From the NCBI GenBank assembly GCA_019661845.1, contig JAIFWL010000017.1, positions 1 to 7,560 of the forward strand: 7,560 nucleotides of DNA, given 5' to 3'. The position numbers and the translations under genes are program-made. Positions 1 through 5,241 of this stretch are shown piece after piece (the first letter of the stretch is position 1; the number at the start of each line of letters is the position of its first letter). The stretch is from Candidatus Parcubacteria bacterium. GTDB taxonomy: Bacteria; Patescibacteriota; Minisyncoccia; Phycocordibacterales; Zambryskibacteraceae. The notes under the pieces were generated by a model. The model saw only the letters and a list, made by a program, of their open reading frames with translations, was not told the DNA's origin and did not search any database.

Positions 1-13
1 GGGGAAAAAGTGA
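1..13 (+). CDS. possible 3' end of an upstream gene (partial)
   Basis: A TGA at 11-13 could end an upstream reading frame whose last visible codons encode Gly-Lys-Lys. It would leave 1 nt before the pilT ATG, the same tight spacing seen between later genes in the window. The extension ATPase pilB is a common neighbour of pilT and would be the natural guess, but four codons cannot identify it. The GGGGA at 1-5 may instead act as the ribosome binding site of pilT. Confidence 0.2.
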
Positions 14-14
14 T

Positions 15-1103
15 ATGGCTACTCCAGCAGAAACAATTTTAAACGAGCTAGTCGAGGTAGTAGTGAAGGAGCGAGCTTCTGACCTCCACTTGGCTGAGGG
101 CCGCCCACCAGTTATCCGCGTATCTGGCTTCCTCATCCCACTTACTAAGATGGCTGTGCTTACCAAGGCAGATATGGAAGGCTTCCTGGCCCTCTTACTC
201 ACTCCTCATACTAAGAAAGAGTTCGAGGAGAACAGCGAAACCAACTTCGCCTATAGTCATGCTAGTGCAGCACCTACTTCATCTGGCAATAGACGCTTCC
301 GATGCAATGCCTTCATCACCCTTGGCAGGATAAGTATGGCCATGAGACTTGTGCCTGAGAGAGTGCAGAGCTTCGAAGAGCTTGGACTTCCACCAATTCT
401 TGAAACATTTGCCCGTCGCCAACAAGGCTTCTTCCTCGTGGTGGGACCTGTGGGAGTGGGGAAGTCGACTACTCTCGCTACTATGATTGAGACTATCAAT
501 AGAGAGCGCTTGGAGCACATCATCACTATTGAAGATCCTATTGAATACATCTTCACTCCGCAGAAGGCTATCATTGATCAACGCGAGGTGAAGGTAGATA
601 CTCGCGACTTCCGCTCAGCGCTACAAGGAGTTTTCCGCCAAGATGCAGATATTGTGATGATTGGTGAGATGCGTGATCCAGAAACAATTTCCACCGCAGT
701 AACTGCCGCGGAGACTGGGCACTTAGTGCTTTCAACCTTGCATACTAATAACGCTGGGCAAACTGTCGACCGTATCATCGACTCCTTCCCCTCAGATCAG
801 CAAGCACAGATTCGTATACAACTTGCGAGCTCGCTCCTTGGCATCTTCTCCCAGAGACTTATTCCTAGAATTTCCGGCGGGCTTATCCCAGCGTACGAAC
901 TCTTGATCAACAACAACGCCACTGCAAATCTTATAAGAGAGAAGCGTACTCACGAACTCTCCTCAGTGGTAGAAACAAGTTCCGAGGAGGGTATGATTGA
1001 CCTCAACCGCTCACTCGCAGAGCTCGTGAGGAAGGGAGAGATTACAGCTGAGAATGCTTATAAATATTCTCTTAACCCTAAGAGTCTTGAGCACATGCTC
1101 TAA
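15..1103 (+). CDS. pilT: type IV pilus retraction ATPase PilT
   Basis: Cytoplasmic hexameric ATPase that powers pilus disassembly and retraction, hence twitching and DNA uptake. The 362 residues are the usual PilT length. Seen in order: N-terminal domain with the ASDLHL motif (21-26); Walker A GPVGVGKST (144-152); Asp box IITIEDPIEY (169-178); Walker B around DADIVMIGEMRDPET (210-224); His box GHLVLSTLHTNNA (235-247); and a PilT-specific ANLIRE element (304-309), corresponding to the AIRNLIRE motif needed for retraction in studied PilT proteins. PilB-type extension ATPases have a longer N-terminal region and a Zn-binding Cys tetrad, both absent here. The start is the first ATG; a GGGGA at 1-5 is the only ribosome-site candidate. 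pilC follows after 5 nt, so the two are probably cotranscribed. All catalytic motifs look intact. Confidence 0.97.
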   Translation: MATPAETILNELVEVVVKERASDLHLAEGRPPVIRVSGFLIPLTKMAVLTKADMEGFLALLLTPHTKKEFEENSETNFAYSHASAAPTSSGNRRFRCNAFITLGRISMAMRLVPERVQSFEELGLPPILETFARRQQGFFLVVGPVGVGKSTTLATMIETINRERLEHIITIEDPIEYIFTPQKAIIDQREVKVDTRDFRSALQGVFRQDADIVMIGEMRDPETISTAVTAAETGHLVLSTLHTNNAGQTVDRIIDSFPSDQQAQIRIQLASSLLGIFSQRLIPRISGGLIPAYELLINNNATANLIREKRTHELSSVVETSSEEGMIDLNRSLAELVRKGEITAENAYKYSLNPKSLEHML

Positions 1104-1108
1104 TCCAC

Positions 1109-2317
1109 ATGCTATTTAAATACCAAGCACTAGAGAATACGGGCAAGAATACCAACGGTACTATTGAAGCGGTGTCCTTGGACGTGGCTATCGGGTCACT
1201 CCAGAAGAGGGGGCTCATCATTATGAACATTGAACCAGACGAGAAGGTCTCTTGGCTTTCCTCCTTCTCCTTCGGCTCTGGAGTGTCGAACAAGGAGGTG
1301 GTCATCCTCTCAAGACAGATGGCCACTCTCTTTGAGGCTCAAGTTTCCGCTTTAAAAATATTCACCCTCCTGGGTGCTGAAGTTGAGAACAAGGTTCTGA
1401 AGAAGAGCCTAGAGCAAGTAGCCAACGATATCCAGTCTGGTAGCCCCATCTCTAAGGCCTTGAGTAAACATCCACAAATCTTCTCTGACTTTTACGTCAA
1501 CATGGTTAAGTCAGGAGAAGAGACGGGTAAGCTCAATGAGACCTTCTCCTACCTTGCGGATCACCTCGATAGGAGTTACGAAGTCACTTCTAAGGCTAAG
1601 AACGCCTTGATTTACCCTGCCTTCGTGATCTCAGTCTTTATTGCGGTCATGATCCTCATGTTTACCTTCATTATCCCTAAGATTAGTGGCATTATCCTTG
1701 ATTCTGGACAACAAATCCCTATTTATACTCGAATCGTCTTCGGTGTGAGTAAATTCTTTGTAGATTACGGTATCCTTCTCCTCGTGGCGCTGGTTGTACT
1801 AGTCTTCTTTGTCATACGATACACTCGCACAGTCGAAGGAGCTTCTGCTCTAGCCCGTTTCAAGCTTGAAGTGCCATTCATCGGCAACTTATATCAGAAG
1901 CTCTACCTCTCTATCATTGCTGACAATATGAATACCATGGTCTTCTCCGGTATTCCTATGGTTAAGGCTCTCGAAGTGACTTCAAGTGTGGTGGGGAATG
2001 AGGTATATGCTAAGGCATTGAATGAGAGCTTGGTCGCAGTGCGTGGCGGGCAGTCCTTGTCGCAGTCACTCTCCGAGCATAAAGAGATTCCTAGCATGTT
2101 GTGCCAGATGATTAGGGTGGGTGAGGAGACAGGAGAACTGGGAAGTATCTTCAAGACCATGGCCCGCTTCTACCAGAGAGATGTGATCAATGCAGTCGAC
2201 ACCATAGTGAGCCTTATTGAGCCTGTGATGATCGTGCTTCTGGGCCTTGGAGTGGGTATTCTCCTTGCCTCAGTCCTTATCCCTATCTACGACATCGCCA
2301 ACTCCGCTGGGGCCTAA
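1109..2317 (+). CDS. pilC: type IV pilus inner-membrane platform protein PilC
   Basis: Polytopic membrane protein of the T2SSF/GspF family that couples the PilB/PilT motors to pilin insertion and extraction. The 402 residues match the family. Two homologous cytoplasmic helical domains are visible, marked by the repeated GEETGKL (136-142) and GEETGEL (338-344). Predicted membrane segments lie near 168-190, 218-237 and 370-392, giving the usual three-helix topology. The N-terminus (LFKYQALENTGK) is the typical PilC start, supporting the ATG chosen. No clear Shine-Dalgarno site precedes it; the gene starts 5 nt after pilT stops, so translational coupling is likely. The last codons and stop (Gly-Ala-TAA within TGGGGCCTAAGTG) are exactly repeated 1.1 kb downstream, just before the pilin promoter, which hints at an insertion after this gene. 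Confidence 0.97.
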   Translation: MLFKYQALENTGKNTNGTIEAVSLDVAIGSLQKRGLIIMNIEPDEKVSWLSSFSFGSGVSNKEVVILSRQMATLFEAQVSALKIFTLLGAEVENKVLKKSLEQVANDIQSGSPISKALSKHPQIFSDFYVNMVKSGEETGKLNETFSYLADHLDRSYEVTSKAKNALIYPAFVISVFIAVMILMFTFIIPKISGIILDSGQQIPIYTRIVFGVSKFFVDYGILLLVALVVLVFFVIRYTRTVEGASALARFKLEVPFIGNLYQKLYLSIIADNMNTMVFSGIPMVKALEVTSSVVGNEVYAKALNESLVAVRGGQSLSQSLSEHKEIPSMLCQMIRVGEETGELGSIFKTMARFYQRDVINAVDTIVSLIEPVMIVLLGLGVGILLASVLIPIYDIANSAGA

Positions 2318-2320
2318 GTG
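2308..2320. repeat. 13-bp direct repeat, left copy (3' end of pilC)
   Basis: TGGGGCCTAAGTG spans the final codons and stop of pilC. An identical copy lies at 3443-3455. The two copies bracket the only genes in the window interior that are not pilus genes. See the matching entry and finding. Confidence 0.7.
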
Positions 2321-2336
2321 AGGGATAACTTAAGTT

Positions 2337-2438
2337 GTGAAAGAGTTTTTAACAAAAAATAGATTAGCCAAGACTGTGGCAAAGGAGTTACTTCTTACCC
2401 TGGTACTCCTGTGGCTGTTTAGTTTATTGATTCTATAA
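2337..2438 (+). CDS. possible 33-residue single-span membrane peptide
   Basis: A GTG-initiated frame of 33 codons ending in TAA, starting 19 nt after the pilC stop. The peptide begins MKEFLTKNRLAKTVAKE (1-17, net basic) and then runs into a purely hydrophobic stretch LLLTLVLLWLFSLLIL (18-33). This is the layout of a small N-in membrane peptide. A GAGGG at 2320-2324 could be a ribosome site, but its 12-nt spacing is long. An in-frame stop at 2331-2333 rules out a longer version. No family is recognised. It could be a small structural or regulatory peptide, a type I toxin-like peptide, a remnant, or simply chance; the clean charge-then-hydrophobic pattern is the only argument for it. Confidence 0.3.
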   Translation: MKEFLTKNRLAKTVAKELLLTLVLLWLFSLLIL

Positions 2439-2522
2439 ACTGACCCTATAAGATCAGTGGGAAGAATGACTCATGTTATCTTGGCGAAAGAACTTTATTA
2501 CAGTTCGTAACATAAGGAAGAA

Positions 2523-2551
2523 TTGAGGTTTTTTCACTATCCAGATATAAT
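2523..2551 (+). promoter_or_regulatory. sigma70-type promoter for the two-gene interlude
   Basis: TTGAGG (2523-2528) and a perfect TATAAT (2546-2551) are separated by exactly 17 nt, giving five of six matches at -35 and six of six at -10. Transcription would start near 2558, only about 8 nt before the ATG at 2566, so the message would be almost leaderless. The promoter would make the two following genes independent of pilTC. The rest of the 248-bp gap (2439-2522) shows no further recognisable signal. Confidence 0.7.
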
Positions 2552-2565
2552 AGAGTAAAAGGCCA

Positions 2566-2946
2566 ATGCCACCAACTATTCTCCCGGTCGTATGGAATAA
2601 GAACCCCCAAAATCAAGAGTGGTTCGATTTACTTAGATTGGATTTAAGCGCCCCCTACTTTAAGGACAAGAAGGGGGTATATATGGTTTGGTACGTATCA
2701 TCACCTACTTCTAGAGTGATAAAAATTGGAAGTGGTGTCTTGGCTGATCAGCTAAGAAAACTCAGGGAGAACCCCTTGATTACAGCTTACTCAAAGAATG
2801 GTCCTTTGAAAGTCTCTTGGGTAGCCGTTAACGGGGTCTTAAAGGAAGACCAGATGGTTGGGGTGGAAGCTTTCTTGCATGATCTCTACAATCCTCTTAT
2901 AGGAGAGAAGCCGGGTGCAATCCCTATACCTGTAAAGCCCCTTTAA
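2566..2946 (+). CDS. small GIY-YIG-fold-like protein
   Basis: 126 residues. The pattern resembles a minimal GIY-YIG nuclease-like domain: GVY at 37-39 in a hydrophobic strand (GVYMVWYV); a second strand VIKIGSG (51-57) at the YIG position; a basic helix ADQLRKLREN (60-69) that could hold the family's Arg; and a helix with Glu101 and Asn109 (GVEAFLHDLYNPLIGE, 99-114), the positions of the metal-binding Glu and a conserved Asn. The canonical YIG tyrosine is replaced (IKIG), so catalytic activity is uncertain. There is no signal peptide or membrane segment. The start is supported by AAAAGG at 2557-2562 and the promoter just upstream. The next gene begins 6 nt after the stop. It has no known pilus role; it may be cargo of an inserted segment. 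The fold assignment is inference from motif spacing. Confidence 0.8.
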   Translation: MPPTILPVVWNKNPQNQEWFDLLRLDLSAPYFKDKKGVYMVWYVSSPTSRVIKIGSGVLADQLRKLRENPLITAYSKNGPLKVSWVAVNGVLKEDQMVGVEAFLHDLYNPLIGEKPGAIPIPVKPL

Positions 2947-2952
2947 AATAAA

Positions 2953-3432
2953 ATGTCCTCCTCTATGCCAGAGCTAGTGAATTTATTTCTAACAGCTTTA
3001 GTATCACCTCTGGTTGTAGGTCTTGTTTTATGGTTTGTGGGTAGTAATGGAGAGAAGAATAGGGTAAAGGCTGAGGCTATAAGGGATCTCATGACTTATC
3101 GTGGTGACTTGGCATCTCCAGATTTCCGTAGATCTCTGAACAAGGTCTCCATTATATTCCACGATGATGAAGAGATAAGGAAGGAGGTAAGGCATCTATA
3201 CCAAGTTATCAATACTCCATCCAATACTTCCGAGCAAACGAAAAGAGCTATTGTTGGTCTTATATACATTCTATGCCAGAAGAATAGATTTAATGGCTTA
3301 ACTGAGTATGATATTGACCAGGCTTTTCCTGAAAACAAGCAAGCACCAGACGAATCCACTGACACCCCTGCAACTCCCGTCATAGTAGCTCCTGTTGCTC
3401 CAGTTCCACCGCTAGTTAGTCATTCTCTCTAG
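2953..3432 (+). CDS. single-TM membrane-anchored protein, DUF6680-like
   Basis: 159 residues of unknown function. An N-terminal membrane span (about 7-29, LFLTALVSPLVVGLVLWFVG) is followed by a charged stretch and a cytoplasmic helical domain. The segment AEAIRDLMTYRGDLASPDF (40-58), then SLNKVSIIFHDDEE (61-74) and LIYILCQKN (103-111), recalls the LMxTRxxxLSxxxVxALNxIxxxF layout I associate with DUF6680; this is a recollection, not a search result. The C-terminus (130-159) is a low-complexity Pro/Ala/Val tail. The gene starts 6 nt after the preceding stop and shares its promoter, so the two probably form one unit. There is no Shine-Dalgarno sequence before the ATG. Met5 is an alternative start but would shorten the region before the membrane span. 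Confidence 0.8.
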   Translation: MSSSMPELVNLFLTALVSPLVVGLVLWFVGSNGEKNRVKAEAIRDLMTYRGDLASPDFRRSLNKVSIIFHDDEEIRKEVRHLYQVINTPSNTSEQTKRAIVGLIYILCQKNRFNGLTEYDIDQAFPENKQAPDESTDTPATPVIVAPVAPVPPLVSHSL

Positions 3433-3442
3433 ATTATCTCAT

Positions 3443-3455
3443 TGGGGCCTAAGTG
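3443..3455. repeat. 13-bp direct repeat, right copy
   Basis: TGGGGCCTAAGTG, identical to 2308-2320. Here it is noncoding, 11 nt after the stop of the DUF6680-like gene and just upstream of the pilin promoter region. Collapsing the two copies would place the pilC stop directly before the pilin promoter, the arrangement expected of an uninterrupted pilus operon. Confidence 0.7.
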
Positions 3456-3461
3456 TATAAG

Positions 3462-3470
3462 TTATCCACA
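3462..3470 (+). promoter_or_regulatory. perfect DnaA-box 9-mer
   Basis: TTATCCACA matches the classical DnaA-box consensus TTATNCACA in full. It lies about 30 nt upstream of the pilin -10 element, where a bound protein could affect transcription. Only one copy is seen, so a replication origin is not indicated, and a single 9-mer can occur by chance. Confidence 0.35.
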
Positions 3471-3499
3471 TTGAGCATAAAGGCTTCCCAATAAAGCGC

Positions 3500-3505
3500 T
3501 ATAAT
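3500..3505 (+). promoter_or_regulatory. -10 element of the probable pilin promoter
   Basis: A perfect TATAAT lies 55 nt before the first pilin ATG, implying an mRNA leader of roughly 50 nt. The -35 element is unclear: TTGAGC at 3471-3476 is a good hexamer but its 23-nt spacing is too long, and the hexamer at the ideal distance (ATAAAG, 3477-3482) is poor. The promoter may therefore need an activator. An AAAAGGTGA at 3522-3530 lies in the leader, too far from the ATG to serve as its ribosome site. Confidence 0.5.
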
Positions 3506-3560
3506 ATTGTTATTCACTCGTAAAAGGTGATTTATCAGGTATAGAAATTAGTAAGAACAA

Positions 3561-4016
3561 ATGATTAGTAAAAATAAAGGTTTTACCCTCATCGAGCTCT
3601 TGGTGGTTATCGCCATCATCGGTATCCTCTCATCGGTTGTGCTCGCTTCACTTAATACTGCCCGCAGCAAGGGTCAGAACGCGAAGGTTAAGGCACAGAT
3701 GGCAGGTCTTCGTGGTGCTGCTGAGATTTACTACGATACAAATCAGAGTTATGCCACTACAGCTGTAACTGGTACTGCCTGCGCTTCTGTAGCAGCTACA
3801 TTGCTTGCAGATACTGGCGTCCGAAGTTACTTGGATGGTATGCCAAACGGTGTGACTGAGAAGTGCTACGCTACTACTGGTTCAACTGGTGGTTACTCTG
3901 TAGCAACTTCATTGATTGTGGCAGAAGGTACTAACAACGCATGGTGTGTAGATAGTACTGGTAAGTCTAAGGCTATCTCCGATACTACAGCTCTCGTAGC
4001 CGTTACTTGCCCGTAA
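3561..4016 (+). CDS. type IV prepilin, first of a tandem pair (major pilin candidate)
   Basis: 151 residues. A six-residue basic leader plus Gly7 (MISKNKG) is followed by the class III signal [18 protein letters not shown]. Prepilin peptidase would cut between Gly7 and Phe8, with Glu5 of the mature chain at residue 12. After the N-terminal helix comes a small globular domain with four cysteines (74, 102, 129, 150), enough for two disulfides. The [11 protein letters not shown] signature (127-137) near the C-terminus is shared with the next gene. Residues 7-50 are 38/44 identical to the neighbour while the globular parts differ strongly. Being first after the promoter, and the simplest pilin, it is a likely major subunit, but the sequence does not settle which of the pair dominates. 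No strong ribosome site precedes the ATG. Confidence 0.93.
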   Translation: MISKNKGFTLIELLVVIAIIGILSSVVLASLNTARSKGQNAKVKAQMAGLRGAAEIYYDTNQSYATTAVTGTACASVAATLLADTGVRSYLDGMPNGVTEKCYATTGSTGGYSVATSLIVAEGTNNAWCVDSTGKSKAISDTTALVAVTCP

Positions 4017-4177
4017 TCTACTGAAAGATGTGGAGGAAGCATAATGGGTTTACCCTCATCGAGCTTCTGGTTGTCATTGCTATCATCGGTATTCTCTCAT
4101 CTATAGTCCTCGCTTCTCTCAACACAGCGCGAGGCAAGGGCCAGGATGCTAAGGTGAAGTCACAGATTTCTGGACTA
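3579..4177 (+). repeat. duplicated pilin N-terminal module (3579-3710 and 4046-4177)
   Basis: The two pilin genes share a 132-bp module, codons 7-50 of each, differing at six of 44 amino acids. The DNA is similar but not identical, with many silent changes (for example GTGGTTATC against GTTGTCATT). The duplication is therefore old enough for synonymous drift, with the membrane helix held by selection. The region between the modules is the unique globular domain of the first pilin. Confidence 0.75.
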
Positions 4178-4468
4178 AGAGGTGCTTCAGAGAACTACTA
4201 CGACAGCAATGGACACTACGGCACTACCGGTTCCGATACTTGCAGTGGAGACTTCTTCTCCGACACGGCTTCAGGAGTAGCGAGGTATACAGATCAGAGT
4301 AATTATCCTGTTGGAGCAACACTCTCGTGTCATACTGATGGTTCTGCATATGCAGTCTCTGCTCTCTTACCAGGAGCGAACGATGGTTCCGCTTGGTGTG
4401 TAGACTCGACCGGCAATTCTAAGAAGATTGATGTCACACTTGCCGATGGGGATACTCTCTGCGACTAA
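4028..4468 (+). CDS. type IV prepilin, second of a tandem pair
   Basis: 146 residues, paralogue of the preceding pilin and 11 nt downstream of it. The leader MWRKHNG is followed by [18 protein letters not shown]; cleavage is expected after Gly7, and mature Glu5 is residue 12. Four cysteines (72, 101, 124, 145) and [11 protein letters not shown] (122-132) match the first pilin's layout, but the surface region between them has diverged and is rich in Asp, Ser and Gly. The start is forced: a stop at 4022-4024 lies just upstream in frame and no in-frame ATG follows near the leader. Oddly, the best Shine-Dalgarno match nearby (GGAGGA, 4032-4037) is inside the leader codons and points to an out-of-frame ATG at 4044. 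Expression probably depends on coupling to the first pilin. Confidence 0.92.
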   Translation: MWRKHNGFTLIELLVVIAIIGILSSIVLASLNTARGKGQDAKVKSQISGLRGASENYYDSNGHYGTTGSDTCSGDFFSDTASGVARYTDQSNYPVGATLSCHTDGSAYAVSALLPGANDGSAWCVDSTGNSKKIDVTLADGDTLCD

Positions 4469-4486
4469 GTAACACAACAGTTTGTT

Positions 4487-4522
4487 ATACTAAAAGGATG
4501 ACTACGGTCATCCTTTTAGTAT
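4487..4522 (+). terminator. 16-bp perfect hairpin over the pilD start; terminator/attenuator-like
   Basis: The arms 4487-4502 and 4507-4522 are perfect reverse complements of 16 bp around a TACG loop closed by C-G, a UNCG-type stable tetraloop. The core is AAAA-GGATGAC-TACG-GTCATCC-TTTT, which has intrinsic-terminator form in either direction, although the T-run is only four long. It begins 18 nt after the second pilin stop and encloses the AAGG and ATG of pilD (4494-4500). It could end most pilin transcripts, limit read-through into pilD, hide the pilD start in mRNA, or stabilise the pilin mRNA 3' end. Confidence 0.6.
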
Positions 4523-5241
4523 TCGGAGCCATTATCGGCAGCTTCCTCAATGTAGTGGGGCTGCGTTTCAACTCAGGACTTTCCTTAGGTGGGCGCTCCT
4601 TCTGCCCGCATTGTGGTAAGCATCTTAAGTGGTATGAACTAGTGCCAGTTCTTAGTTTCTTCGTACTTAAGGGCAAGTGCTTTAAGTGTCAGAGTAAGAT
4701 TAGTTGGCAGTATCCGCTGATAGAAATATTAACTGCGTTAATATTTCTATCAATATACAATTTACAATATACAATTTACAACAAAATATTTTTGATTCTG
4801 GCTTTCTGCATTTACATCGTAGTGCTTATATATGATTTGAGACATAAAATTATTCCTGATCGTCTGGTTTACTCCCTTATCATATTGTCTATTGTTTATC
4901 GTTTATTGTTTGGGGGTACGCTACTAGACTGGCTCGCTGGTCCTATCCTCTTTGTCTTTTTCGGTTTGGTATGGCTCATAAGTCGTGGGAGAGCCATGGG
5001 CTTCGGCGATGCGAAGCTGGTACTCTCTATCGGGCTTCTCTTGGGTGCGGCACATGGATTCTCCGCTATTATCCTTGGTTTCTGGATTGGAGCAGGGTTC
5101 GGTCTGTTACTTATCCTTTTGTTAAGAGGTTCTAAAAAGATTACAATGAAGAGTGAGATTCCCTTCGGACCATTCTTAATCTTAGGTGCGTGGCTTGCTC
5201 TCATATTCAATCTAGATCTCTTACATGTTCTATCTTTTTAA
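4498..5241 (+). CDS. pilD: prepilin peptidase PilD (leader peptidase / N-methyltransferase)
   Basis: Polytopic membrane aspartic protease that removes prepilin leaders after the Gly and methylates the new N-terminus. 247 residues. Visible features: first helix with the IIGSFLNVV family motif (12-20); Zn-binding tetrad CPHC (36-39) and CFKC (61-64) in the N-terminal cytosolic domain; catalytic Asp113 in YDLRHKIIPD (112-121); catalytic Asp171 in GFGDAKL (168-174); and PFGPFL (222-227) near the end. With both aspartates and all four cysteines present it should be active as protease and methylase. The ATG at 4498 is needed to complete helix 1, though only AAGG directly abuts it. The start lies within a terminator-like hairpin. 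Codons around 75-96 consist of an inverted repeat and a tandem duplication that are much richer in A+T than the flanks. Its 3' end overlaps the next gene by 17 nt. Confidence 0.96.
   Translation: MTTVILLVFGAIIGSFLNVVGLRFNSGLSLGGRSFCPHCGKHLKWYELVPVLSFFVLKGKCFKCQSKISWQYPLIEILTALIFLSIYNLQYTIYNKIFLILAFCIYIVVLIYDLRHKIIPDRLVYSLIILSIVYRLLFGGTLLDWLAGPILFVFFGLVWLISRGRAMGFGDAKLVLSIGLLLGAAHGFSAIILGFWIGAGFGLLLILLLRGSKKITMKSEIPFGPFLILGAWLALIFNLDLLHVLSF
4718..4752. repeat. 16-bp perfect inverted repeat inside pilD
   Basis: Arms 4718-4733 and 4737-4752 are perfect reverse complements around a TGC loop. They encode part of a membrane helix (about residues 75-85). The repeat is A+T-rich, with no flanking T-run to suggest termination. 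It abuts a tandem duplication, so the block may be a small mobile palindromic element absorbed in frame. Confidence 0.75.
4752..4779 (+). repeat. 14-bp tandem duplication (2 copies) inside pilD
   Basis: AATATACAATTTAC occurs twice back to back (4752-4765, 4766-4779), starting at the last base of the inverted repeat. Because 14 is not a multiple of three, the copies are read in different frames (IYNLQYTIYN region, about 86-95). The 11-mer ACAATTTACAA within it recurs at 6913-6923 near the start of the PilX-like gene. Confidence 0.75.

Noticed and set aside
257..778. Three antisense frames opposite pilT
   Set aside because: They lie wholly inside a gene with intact ATPase motifs, have no family features, and are expected shadows.
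1078..2160. Antisense frames opposite pilC
   Set aside because: No motifs or start signals; they mirror a clearly conserved coding sequence.
2439..2458. ACTGA...TCAGT hairpin as a terminator after the small peptide frame
   Set aside because: Only a 5-bp stem with a 10-nt loop and no following T-run.
3462..3470. Replication origin
   Set aside because: A single DnaA box without a box cluster, an A+T-rich unwinding region or dnaA/dnaN nearby is not enough.
3471..3505. TTGAGC paired with TATAAT as a complete promoter
   Set aside because: The 23-nt spacer is too long for a standard sigma70 promoter; only the -10 element is kept.
3526..3543. Mini-frame GTG-ATT-TAT-CAG-GTA-TAG in the pilin leader
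   Set aside because: Five codons; it has no ribosome site at proper spacing and is probably chance.
4752..4779. CRISPR-like repeat
   Set aside because: Two adjoining 14-bp copies with no spacers; a tandem duplication inside a coding gene.
4485..5210. Antisense frames opposite pilD
   Set aside because: The pilD frame has both catalytic aspartates and the Cys tetrad; the reverse frames show nothing recognisable.
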